Shown here piece after piece: positions 22,901 through 33,940 of a stretch of DNA of 64,000 bases (positions are counted from its first letter, which is position 1; each line of letters begins with the position of its first letter). Source of the stretch: Cryptomeria japonica (Eukaryota > Streptophyta > Pinopsida > Cupressales > Cupressaceae); the NCBI RefSeq assembly GCF_030272615.1, contig NC_081409.1, positions 19,160,260 through 19,224,259 on the forward strand. Reading direction: 5' to 3'. A model generated the notes under the pieces. It was given only the letters and a program-made list of their open reading frames with translations. It was not told where the DNA came from and ran no database searches. The translations under genes were made by a program, and so were the position numbers.

Positions 22901-23801
22901 AAGGGAAGAGGAAGGCATCATTTATCCTCTTAAAATGTGCTTTTACATTGCTCAAATGGAGTTGAGTGTAATACTCCCATACCTTCTTCTGCCCTTCTTC
23001 ATCCCCAAGTTGACCTTCTATTTTTAGTCCTAGAAACTTACCCGCCCAAGAAGCTACCCAGATAACATAAGAAGTAAATAAGAACTTCTTCGTTTTATGC
23101 ATATCGATCAATTGATTGTATATGTTATCTAATAATATTTGGGCCCAGTCATAATATTATTTCCCAATCAAAATAGTGGTCATAAACTGGAACATCCATG
23201 GGTGAAAGTGTCAGCAATCTAGTTTACTGAAGACCTTGCTCAACATGATTATCAAGTCTCGTTGTGGCTCCTTGAAATCAGCTCTTAGAATATCACTTGC
23301 CTTTAAACCTGTCTCTCTCTTCTTCTAGCCAATGTTCATTCATATGTCTCTTGCAAGAAGTTGTATCCTTATCCCAAACCTCTGCAGCCTCCTCCTCAGT
23401 AGTCAACAACACTTCATCACTAGAAGGAATACCAAATACCAAACCTAGCATGTTTGTTGATAAATCTATCACTGTCTGGCCTTTGTCATCTACAAATTTT
23501 GTGGTGTCTGCATCATATAATTGTGCAATAGTCATAATGAACTCTGGGGCTTGTAAAGATTGTGGAAAGTTTTTTACCTCCACTAGCCCTGACCTCTTGA
23601 TCCTGCTATAAGGAGTATCCGGCCTTGGTTTGTCCACCTGTGTTCTACTATCTTCCAGCTCTATATGACCTACTTCAGTATCAGTTACCCATTTGATCCG
23701 ATCTTCCAATTAGAAGCATAAGTTTGGCCCCGGTAGTGGTACTTCATTGTTATAGGTAGCTTATCTAGATCTTTAACCTTCTTGTTGGATGTTGGGTCCA
23801 T
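19911..23801 (-). pseudogene. Long decayed ORF of unknown family, minus strand
   Basis: The likely start is the ATG at 23799-23801 (MDPTSNKKVKDLDKLPITMK). The reading continues through open pieces at 23293-23709, 22623-23111, 22236-22613, 21580-22071, 20734-21105, 20505-20726 and 19911-20228, with frame changes between two frames and several stops. The plan is an N-terminal globular part (NMLGLVFGIPSSDEVLLTTE, WASWAGKFLGLKIEG-like), a Pro/Thr/Ser-rich middle (about 21700-21850) and a charged, helical C-terminus. It resembles ORF2 of A1/C/D/E in layout but I could not align the sequences. No Gag knuckle or pol motif is present. It is probably the protein of another non-autonomous retroelement. 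Confidence 0.5.
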
Positions 23802-23877
23802 TTTATTACTCTAGTCTACAAGAAAGAACCAAAAATTAGCTTATCGTATAGTCAAAACATCAATTTTATCACTCACT

Positions 23878-24925
23878 TTAGGACTTCGAGGTTCCAGGAT
23901 TCCAAAATGGAAAACCCCTTTAAAGACAACTAACTTCGGAACTCCGGGGTTCCGAGGTTAGGATAAGATAAAACCACAAAGCCTCGGAACTCTGGGGTTT
24001 TGGGGTTTTGAGGTGAAAAATATAAAACCACAAAGCCCGAAACTTTGAGGTTTCGGGGTTTTGAGGTTAAGTGGTTAGAACGGTTCGCGGGATTTTGGAG
24101 TTCCGAAGTTCCGGGGTGTAATTAGTTGAAGGTCAAAAAAAGGTGTTTCGGAACTCCAGGGTTCCGAGATGAAAAAGTGGCTTAAGGGAAGAACTTCAAA
24201 ATCCTGGGGATCCAGAGTTTTGAGGTTGTTTCGAGTAAAACAAGGGATCCCAGGGACCCAGAATCCTGAGCCTAGGGCACGTGAAAAAAAACACAAACAC
24301 GCAAAAAAAGAAAATATAAACTAGAAAAACACATAAGACGGGAAGAAATCCACCAACCCGGTGGAAGAAAACACACGAAACTCAACAACACAGAGGCACG
24401 AACTCAGGAGGTCAAAGCTGAAAAACTAGAAAGCTTGAATGTACAAATGAACTTTGAAAAGTTCATTTTCCCTATTTATACCTCCCCATAGGTCGTCTGT
24501 ACAACCGCCTTAAATACAACCTTGGGAGTTTGGGGTTTCAGACTACTGAGACGACAGACAAAAAAACATGAAAACACCTTGGGACTCCAGGGTTCCGGGG
24601 TGTGGTTCAACATCAAACAGGGCACCTCGGGATTCTGGAATTCCAGAGTTCTAAGGTGAAACACGAAATAACTTTGGGATTTCGGGATTCTGAAATTTCA
24701 AAGTTCACAAACAAACAGGTGACAAAACACGAAGAACTCAAGGTTCTGGGATTCTGAGACTTCAACGAAAAGAACAAGGCAAGACCTCGAAATCCCGGGA
24801 TCCCAAGATTCTGAAGTCTAGACAAAATATAGGAAATAAAAGGCCCACCTTGGAACTCCATGGTTCCGAGGTAGAACTCAAAACAAAGCAAAGGACACCT
24901 AGGAACTCTGGGGTTCTGGGGTTCC
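23878..24925. repeat. Array of about 16 degenerate inverted-repeat motifs
   Basis: A motif close to CTCGGAACTCCGGGGTTCC, in which CGGAAC and GTTCCG are complementary arms, recurs roughly every 50-60 bases, for example at 23935, 24149, 24580, 24850 and 24900. It lies in the 5' leader of the minus-strand ORF ending at 23801. Short Leu/Pro-rich ORFs in this zone are by-products of the repeat. Confidence 0.7.
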
Positions 24926-25912
24926 GAAGTGCAAAAAGGAAAAAACTAAGAAAAGCAAAACTACAAAAAGAAAAGGAAAGGGGACCCATATTTTAAAACA
25001 AGGAAACTAGTGGGGTTAGATATGCAAGGCATAACAAGTACAAAGACAAATTCAAAGCTATCTCAGTAAGGCTTGATGAGATGCTGGATAGTCAGAGACA
25101 TGGAAAGGACATGCGAGGACTTGGATTTGAGAAAGGTGAATCCTCTGGATCTGGACAAGGCAATGTAAAACTTGATCAAAAGAAGAGCAAGAATCTCCCA
25201 GTAAGACAACCTAATGCTCATAAATTCAATGGTAGATGCTTTACCTGCAATAAATTTGGTCATATGGCAAGTCAGTGTAGAAGTAGTATGAATAATGGAA
25301 TGATGAACAATAACAATATGACGAACAACATGAATAATGCTTCTACCTTTACCGGTCAATGTTTCATATGCAATAACTTTGGTCATAAGTCAAATATGTG
25401 TAGAGAAGTAATGAATAAATTTTAGATGAAAAGATGTTATGCTTGTGGAATGTTTGGACATATCTCTAATTAGTGCAGAACAAGACCAAATCAGATGAAC
25501 TTCAGACCTATGCAAAATAATATTGTTTGTCGAGCATGCAACAAAACTGGTCACATTGCAAAGTACTATAGAAACAAGAACAACTCTATAGTAGATAAGA
25601 ACAAATCATATGAAAAGGGAAAGGCAAAGGTTGATACGATCAAAGATCAGCATAAGAAGATGTGGGTAAAGAAAGATGAACCTAGTGGATCTGTACCTAA
25701 ATCTGGTGCAAAACCCTCATCCAGTAACTAGGGCTTTCAGCCTTAGGGGGAGGCAAACTCATGTAAATCTTGTAGTACCCCTTGATGAGATTTGTAGTCA
25801 ATGGATTACAAATGGCAGGAATTGAATTTTAGTTGATATTCGAGATTTAGATGGCTGATTTTGGTATCTGGTAGCTAAACAGGGCATCTGGTTGGATACT
25901 TGAGGTGCATTT

Positions 25913-27207
25913 TGTTGGCAATTTGGAGGAATTAATTATGTGTTGCATTGATGTTTTGTCATTAATGGCAACACCGACAGTTTTGGTTGTTTACCGGTTT
26001 TTGGTTGGTTCTGGTAGAGTGGCTGGATTATGATATTGATCTGATATGCTTCGGTATGCTTTGGTTTGTGGTATTGGTTTGGATATATCATTCATGCTAT
26101 TCAGATGTGTATCACGCTCAGTTGGTTCAGGATTTGATGACTCAGATGATATCATTTGTTCTAGTAAGCCTTTTGGTCATCGGTAAGGGTTTTACCGAAA
26201 GAGCTTTGTTGAAGATCTTTTGATGCACATGATAAGTGGCATTGATGCGGCTTCTAGATGGCTTTCGAGATGTTTTTGGTTATCTTGTTCGTGTTCATGT
26301 TCGTGTTCCTATTGATCGGTGGTATTGGATTTGGTTTATGGTGATCTATTTTTGGTCCAGTGTTATCTAGGTTATGGACCAGTTTATGTAACGTGTTGGT
26401 GGATGTTCCTGATGTGTTACCGATGGGATTTGATGACTGGTTTACATTGTTTTTGGCCTAAGACGACTTGGTTGATCATTGGATTGTGGGTTTATGTTAT
26501 GAATTAATTGTATTATCTTTTAGGTGGCCGACCTAAATTTTTAGGTCCTAGATTGGTATAAATATGATGTAAGATCTCTTTTTAGATCATGGGCATATAT
26601 GTATGGGCTTAAGGGATTATGGGATAGAGGATTATCTATGTGCGAATAATGTTGTAATCATATGCAGAGGTTTTGGTCGATCATAGGTGATCGAATTGGG
26701 TTTGTAAGAGAGGTTTAAGGCCTCTGGTATTGAGCGTAACCGAAACTATACTCAGGCATAAGAGATGTTGTACTTGCAGTTCAATCTTAATTTTGGATTG
26801 TAGTCCGATGTTTTATGTAGTCATTGATGCTCCTTTTGTGATGAGTAGTGCACTCTAGGTTGTTGGCCTTCCTACATGTGCAGGCCCCTTCATATTATAA
26901 TCACATACTTATTGCAAAAGTATTATCTGATTGTGGGTAGGCTTCCCACCGTGGTTTTTCCCTTTACGGGGTTTTCCATGTACAAATCTTGGTGTCATGT
27001 GTTATAGATGGATGGTAACTATTCTATGATTTATGTTTATGTTTAATTGCTATATTTGTTGTTCCAACATTTTTTTTATGCATTTCGGTATTGAGTTTAT
27101 GTGTTCCGGTAATAAGGTTTTGAATGCTTCAAGTTCTATAATCTGGTGACAACTGATTCACCCTCCCCCCCTCTCAGTTGTCCTCTAGTTATCTGAGTTG
27201 TCTAATA
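25913..27207 (+). mobile_element. Solo LTR, family B, inside A1
   Basis: 1,295 bp, TGTTGGCAATTTGGAGG to TTGTCTAATA (final CA changed to TA). It is flanked by a perfect 5-bp duplication CATTT (25908-25912 and 27208-27212). The corresponding point in D (about 54100) reads straight through, confirming insertion. A TATA-like TATAAATATG lies near 26557. It contains no gene. Confidence 0.93.
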
Positions 27208-28010
27208 CATTTATTTCAAAGTGAAATTAGGGTTTGCAAAGTTAAAAGGGAAAATACGAGAGTTACTCTTCACTTTGTGAATAGTGTATTTCGAGCTGCA
27301 GAAGAATGTGGTCAGGACTTCCAAGCGAATAGAGAGATAGAAGTGATCCGGCAAGTGAACTAGGGGATTCGCCAGTCAATTGAGGTATTTCTCAAAGAAC
27401 ATTTATGAGTTTGAATTTCTGAAAAATTTGAAATGGCATCCTCTTCTTGCATTGCTACACCATTGGTTGTTGAGGTCAAAGATAGAACTCATCCTGTATT
27501 TAAGAAGCATCCTTATAAATCCATGGAGGACATCTTGGATGGAGATTTCTCTTTGGTTCCACACGGAGTCTTGCACGTTGATGTTATATGGGCATATATT
27601 CACTGCAAAATCGAAGAAACTGACACTGAAGATATTTTGGATCTCTATACTGATAGTATCATGGACAAAATCGGTAACCCTAAGCCGCAATATATACAAT
27701 TGCAGAGAAAGGGTTTCACCTAGTTCATGAAATTTATGTCATTCAAAGAAAAGGAATGGGTAAGATACGTGTTGAGCAGGATTCATCACGAGTTTATATG
27801 GCTAGATAAACCCTACAAAATCACTCCAGAGGCAATTAGGGTAGTTACATGCTTGAATCAAATTGGTGACAAGCCAGGGCTATGAAAAGTTACAAACCCT
27901 ACCATTAACAACTTAACTAGTGCAAAATTTGATGGGAGATTAATGAGGATCAACACAATTAAAGATGATGATGTTAAGTTTGCTGCAATGGTCATTGTCT
28001 ATAAGGTATA

Positions 28011-29535
28011 TGATGAATAATGATGAACAATTAGTACCAAACCGGTACTGAGAGGGGGGGGTGTGTGAATCAGTACAGGCAAAAAATTTCCCTGAACCAG
28101 TTTGACTGCAAAGACTGCACTTAACTGGTAAACAGTAACACCGGTCTAAATCAGGGTACTGTCTGTAAAACACAGTGAGAGTATGAAAGACAAACCGGTA
28201 AACACTTAGATCTCTACACAATCTAATATCTCATTTCCACTTCAACTGTATGCATAAACAAGTAATATATCATCAGAAATATAATGACTACCAGTTCAAC
28301 ATGCTTTACCACTTGACATAAAATATTAAAGCATCACATGAAAAGCATCACACATGACACACTGATTTTTTCACATGGAAACCCAACTGGGAAAAAACAC
28401 GGTGGGGATGAATACCCACAAGTTGTTCTTTGAACTCTTTTGAAGTCCACTCTGTTAGGAGCCTAGTCCAGTTAAAGACTTTTACAAAAGGTTCTGCTAG
28501 GAACCGATCTTGCTAGGGATCACTCGGTTAAGGGATGGCTAAATACCTGGTTAAAGGTTAGAACCCTGTTAAAGGTTACCTCGCAAGAGGATTTGAAGAA
28601 CTCATTGAATTGAGTCACCTTGTTAAAGGATTTACACAAAAGCCTATTAAACCTACCCGGTTAAGGGATTTTCCAACTGCTGCAATGGTTAGAAGTCAAC
28701 AGGTAATACACTGATCTGATAACAACACTCAATGCCAAGGCAGATCCACTTTAGCTCCTTTGCTTCTGCAATCACACTCTGTAGGTATCAATACACTTCT
28801 TTGATCTGGAAAGAATCAAGTATCTCTTCACTTGGATATACACATAGCATTTTCCAATATCTTCAAAATGAAAAACATCATCGACCTTATAGGAAATAGA
28901 TAGGTAGGTAGCATAAACCCTAAACCCTAAACATTTAGGTTTAACAATCCAATTGGTTCAATCATGACCGTTAATCATACTGCATTGAATGCAATAGTCT
29001 TGCACAGATCTCAAGACGTTCTCCAACATTCATTCTTTGACGCTTCAGGAAGTTGATAACCCATCATGCTCTCTTCACCCTTTATAGAGACTTTGGACAT
29101 TCCCGAGGTAGATAGGATCAATATCCATGCAAGATCCTCAAGGGAATCCTTCACGCACACAAGGCTAACGTGGCAACACTATCTGATCTTCATTATAATG
29201 CTAACTCATCACAAGATATCATCGGTTGAATCACATAGGCTTGGAATGCATCAACCGGAAACCCTGAAGTTGAGACTACCAACTGGTAGTCATGCAAAAT
29301 GAAACCCCGATACAAAACATACCATATACCGGTTCTCATTCCAACATACCACTTCATTTTTTCACATATACCGGTTCACAATATCATATGGTTCTCACAT
29401 ATACCGGTTCACAATATCATACCAGTTCTCTTGCCAGTTTGTTTACTTCAATATACCGGTTCATACTTCAGCATATTGACATCAATGACAACATATAACA
29501 TCATCATGTCATCGAGCTCTGCACATATTCCAACA
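28011..29535 (-). repeat. 3' LTR of F
   Basis: 1,525 bp. On the minus strand it starts TGTTGGAATATGTGCAG and ends ATTATTCATCA. A cluster of TATACCGGTTC words lies at 29325-29465, and a TATA-like CTCTATAAAGGG at 29078-29090. Confidence 0.93.
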
Positions 29536-29548
29536 ATCTCCCCCTTTG
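29536..29548 (-). other. Polypurine tract of F
   Basis: The minus strand reads CAAAGGGGGAGAT directly before TGTTGG of the 3' LTR. Confidence 0.85.
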
Positions 29549-29870
29549 GCATTGATGGCAATATACAAAGATATCTCTCTGCTTCACATCTTCTCCCCAA
29601 TACTACAGATATCTTCTCTGCTTAACATCTTCTCTCCCTTTGACAACAATGCCAAAGTGGAGGCACAAACCGCTATGTTCCACTATGCTGCTCCCCCTAA
29701 GGAGTAGAATCCTTCAACACACCAATCCTGAAAAAGATTTATCAATGCAATACCTGACTGATGTGGAGCACACACCTTTAGTTCACCTCTTGAAGGGGTA
29801 GCACCCCTAATTCACCTCTTAAATAGGTAAATGTAGCCTTTGGTAGAGGCTTGGTGAATATGTCTGCTAG

Positions 29871-32800
29871 CTACTCCTTACTGGAAACATGTTCCAATAT
29901 AACCTCTTTGTTCTGAACCTTCTCCCTCAAGAAATGATACTTGAGCTCAAAGTGCTTGGTTCTAGCATGTAAAACTGGATTCTTGGAAATATTAATTGCA
30001 CTTCTGTTGTCACAAAATATACTTACTAGTTCAGATACAGGAACTTTGAAGCCACTTAATACATGCTTCATCCAAATTGTCTGGGTGCAGTTCATAAATG
30101 CTGCAACATATTTCACTTCTGCTGTAGACTGAGAGATACAACTCTGCTTCTTACTCATCCATGAGACCAGTCTACCACCAAGAAAGAATGCACCACCGGT
30201 TGTGCTCTCCTGGTCATCCACATTACCAGCCCAATCAGCATCTGTAAAGACTTTCATGTTGAAATCATTACTGTATGGATACCATAATCTATAGTCAATA
30301 GTTCCCTTCAGATATCTAAGAATCCACTTGACTGCTACCAAGTGGGATTCTCTTGGACTTTTCTAGAACCATGCAATAATGCCCACTGCATGTGCAATGT
30401 CCAACCTGCTATGTACTACATAGTGCAACTTACCAATCATTGATCGATATTCCTTCTCATTCACCAATGTTGAGTCATCCTCTTTTGATAATTTACAACC
30501 GGTCACCATCGGTGTACCAACTAGTTTGTTGTCTTCCATGCCAAAGGTCTTCAATACCTCTTTGACATACTTGGACTGAGTGATAAAGATACCATCTTTC
30601 ACTTGTCGAATCTATAGTCCAATGAAGAACTTAATCTCCCCTATAAGTGTCATCTCAAATTCCTTCTTCATCTCATTTGCAAAATCATGACTCATCTTGT
30701 CATCTCCACCAAAAATTATGTCATCAACAAATACTTCACAGATCAGAATCTGATCTCCTTCTGACTTCAAATAGATATTTCTATCTTCACTTGTTCTTTC
30801 AAATCCAATCTTCACAAGATGGGAGTGTAAGCGTTCATACCATGCTCTAGGTTCCTACTTCAATCCATACAAGGCTTTATGTAGCCTACACACCATGTCA
30901 TTATCTTTTGATAGGGCAAACCCATCTGGTTCCTCTATATACACCTCCTCTTCAAGTATTCCATTCAGAAATGCAGATTTTACATCCATTTGATATACTT
31001 TGAATCCCTTGAAGGCTGCATATACAAGAAGCATACGAACTCCTTCCAATCTAGCTACTGGAGCAAAGGTTTCTCCATAGTCTTCTACTTCTTCTTGACC
31101 ATATCCCTTACACACCAGTCTCGCTTTGTTTCTTACCACTGTGCCATCTTCATTCAACTTGTTTCTGAAAACCCATTTGGTGCCAATGACATTTTTATGC
31201 TTAGGTCTGGGTACCAAAGACCATGTACCATTCTTTTCTATCTGGCCAAGTTCCTCTTCCATTGCCTTGATCCAGTCTTCATCATTATGTGCCTCTTTAA
31301 ATGTTTTAGGCTCAAATTCAAAGATCATGCAAGAATTTTCTCTGACCCTTCTTCTTGTAAGAATTCTCGCATCCTTGTCTCCTATGATCTTCTTTGGATC
31401 ATGATTCAGCTTTACATACCTAGGAATGATCTTAGCTGTTTCCTCTTGCTTTTCTTCTTCATCCTCAACTTCATCATCATCAAAATCTACCGGTGTAGGA
31501 GCACTGTTACTGGTACTAGGTTGTTTTGCAACCGGTTCCCAGAAGGTTACAACCGGTTCATCTACCACTCGCTCACTGTCGGTTTCCTCAGGTTTCTCAG
31601 AGGTTTCATCAACTCTAATATTAATACTTTCAACAATTCTTTGAATCCTATTGTTGAAACACTTGAGAGCTTTACTCTTGGTGGAATATCCTAGGAATAT
31701 TCCCTCATCACATTTTGCATCAAACTTGCTCTGATGTTCACTCCTCTTGATATAACATTTGCTGCCAAACACTCTAAAGTAGCTTACTACAGGAGTCTTA
31801 CCAGTTCAATACTCATAAGGCATTTTATCCTTACCTTTCTTGATGAGTACCCGGTTCATAGTGTAGACTATAGTGCTCACCGCTTCTCTCCAGAAGGTGT
31901 GAGCAACCTTCCCTTGAATCAGCATCATTCTGGCTACTTCAACTACAGTCTGGTTGTTCCTCTCTGCTAGGCCATTTTGCTGTGGAGTCCTTGGGGCAGA
32001 CAATTGCCTTTTGATGTTGTTCCCTTCATAGTACTTGTTGAATTCACTGGAAGTGAATTCTCCTCCTTGATCAGTTTTTAAGCACGTAATCCTCTTACCA
32101 CTTTCCTTTTCAACTAGTGCTCTGAAAGCTTTGAACTTTCCAAAAGCTTCAAACTTATCTTTCAAGAATGTGAACCACAGCATTCTTGAGCAGTCATCAG
32201 TGAGAATCATAAAGTACCTATCTCCCTCCACACTCCTAGTTTTCATAGGACCACACAAATTAGTATGCACAAGATCAAGTAAATTGTCTGCAGTGAAGGG
32301 TTTACCTTTGAAGGTTGAGGAAGACATTTTCCCCAGTTGACACTCTCTGCACAAAGGATTCTCTAGCTTGCCCAGCAAAGGCAATCCTCTAACTACCTTG
32401 ATCTTACTGGCCTTCACAATATTATCAAAGTTTACATGACAGAGTCTCCTATGCCATATCCAGCTATCATCAAACTTAGCCATTAGACATGTACTGATAT
32501 TTGCATTCAGCTGAAATAAGTTACATCTGGTCTGCATACAGGTGGCCATTAGTTCACCACTCTTTTATTTTATTTTGTACACTCCATCTTTGAATTCTAG
32601 AGTGAGTCCATTATCATTCAACTGGACAACACTCAAAAGGTTGTGCCTGAGACCTTCTACCCAATACACATTATCAACATTGCTTTTTCCATTTAGAGAG
32701 ATGGACCCTCTGCCTTTTACCATACATGGTGCATCATTACCAAATCGGACTACACCACCATCATACTCTTCTAGAGACAGAAACTTACTCCGGTCACCAG

Positions 32801-33869
32801 TCATGTGGTGAGAACAACCACTATCAATAATCCACTCATTGGAATTATGAAAGTGGGAGACAAGAGCCTTCTTGTCTGACACATCTTCCTTAACTACTAC
32901 AAACACAATGTCTTCACTTTCTTCATCTTTTGATTCCTCATCAGTGACACCTTCATCAACTGCCACAAAACAGTTTCTCCTGTTTCCTCCTTTAAACTTC
33001 TTGAACTTCTCTGGTTTGTCCTTATTATCACCATTAGGACAGTTTACAACAATGTGTCCTATCTTATTGTAAGAAAAGCATTTCAAAGGGAGCTTACCTC
33101 TGTATTTACCAGTTCCCTTAGGAAGTCTCTTGGAAAGAAGAGCTTCAAATTCCATCAGGATCTCCTCATCATCCATTTCTCTGCTTTGTCTTGGTTCACA
33201 ACTGGTACTAGCTTCTTTTCCCTTTCTAGATGGTGCAGCAAATGCTCTAAAGGCTGATTCAGTCTTCTGACTACTGCCATCATAATTATTTAGCTCATAT
33301 GCATTTAACTTAGCAATGATGGAGTCTAGGGATACCTTTGTCTTGTCTATAGACCTCAACTCCTGAATAGCAGCAACCCTTATTGCATACACCAGTAATA
33401 AGGATCTCAAGACTTTGCTAACAATAGTGGAATCATCTATTTTACCTCCTGCACTCTTGATGTCTCCATCAATAGTTTTGATTCTTATTCCATATTGTTG
33501 AATGGTCTCTCCTTCAACCATCTACATGTCTTCAAACTTTCCCCTAAGGATCTCTTCCTTAGCCTGTTTCACATGCTCATCACCACCATAGATATTCTCC
33601 AGAGCATCCCATACTTATTTGGGATTATCTTTATCCTGAACATCAATAAACTCAATGTTAGATAGACTGCTGATAAGGGCTTCCATGACTTGCCCATTCT
33701 CCCGAATCTCTCTTTTTTGATCATCGGTGAGAGTACTGGTAGGAATAACATAAGCATTCTCAACATATCTCCAGTGTTGAGCACCCATGCTTCTGATGTA
33801 GATCTTCATTCTGTCCTTCCATATCTTAAAGTTATCTCTGTTGAACTTTGGACCTTCCCTCTTCATCAT
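29871..33869 (-). pseudogene. Element F gag-pol polyprotein (Ty1/copia)
   Basis: One frame of about 1,330 codons stays in register from 33869 to 29871 and is cut only by stop codons. Order: Gag with NFKIWKDRMKIYIRS and a knuckle whose second Cys is Tyr (CFSYNKIGHIVVNC); protease with IIDSGCSHHM; integrase zinc site and core (HRRLCHVNFDNIVK, LKTDQGGEFTS, TPQQNGLAERNN), whose first catalytic Asp seems changed to Asn (VHTNLCGP); reverse transcriptase with [12 protein letters not shown] and FVDDIIFGGDD; RNase H with FTDADWAGN and IFCDNRSAI. Stops lie where family members have Gln (for example after YGLK, FIGL and NPK) or Trp (after MPYEY), as expected for C-to-T and G-to-A decay. It was an autonomous copia element of Sirevirus-like type and is inactive now. 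Confidence 0.92.
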
Positions 33870-33927
33870 TAGAGTAGGATCTTTTCCTCAAGCGGTTAAG
33901 CTTACAACATAGAGGACCTGGAAGACA

Positions 33928-33938
33928 CTTTGATACCA
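33928..33938 (-). other. Primer binding site of F
   Basis: The minus strand reads TGGTATCAAAG, matching initiator-Met tRNA, two bases from the 5' LTR. Confidence 0.85.
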
Positions 33939-33940
33939 AT

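Larger units (their letters stand above)
16895..25036 (-). mobile_element. Composite block of minus-strand retroelement DNA inserted in A1
   Basis: The block interrupts A1 ORF1 between AATAC (16890-16894) and AGTAC (25037-25041), a 5-bp target duplication with one change, and its ends are TATTGACGGG and GCATAACA. Inside, on the minus strand, are a hairpin-rich leader, a long broken ORF, a family-B LTR with PBS, a copia pol fragment and a TRIM. I found no matching LTR pair at the two ends, so later rearrangement or more than one event is likely. Confidence 0.65.
10045..25731 (+). pseudogene. A1 ORF1: Gag-like coiled-coil/zinc-knuckle protein, interrupted
   Basis: Coding pieces lie at 10045-10107, 16467-16894 and 25042-25731, separated by nested elements. 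The start MDSSFQRQLS matches the start of D ORF1. The middle is a long heptad-rich coiled coil (KEIEDRKKNEENLAQSLKE at about 16700). The last piece holds CCHC knuckles CFTCNKFGHMASQC, CFICNNFGHKSNMC, a third broken by TAG at 25471-25473, and a fourth whose last Cys has become Tyr (CRACNKTGHIAKYY). Retroviral and copia Gag proteins use such knuckles to bind genomic RNA. Further stops occur near 16582, 16592 and 25425. The piece ends with a Ser/Pro-rich tail at 25731. Confidence 0.85.

Noticed and set aside
24075-24989. Several minus-strand ORFs of 60-90 codons
   Set aside because: They are Leu/Pro/Phe-rich readings of the hairpin array, in shifting frames, with no starts or domains in common.
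29320-29465. CRISPR-like or satellite array in the LTR of F
   Set aside because: The TATACCGGTTC words are irregularly spaced with no constant spacer and are part of the LTR; plant nuclear DNA has no CRISPR.
30990-31694. A 234-codon + strand ORF inside element F
   Set aside because: It is antisense to the copia reverse transcriptase region, whose minus-strand frame has clear family motifs.
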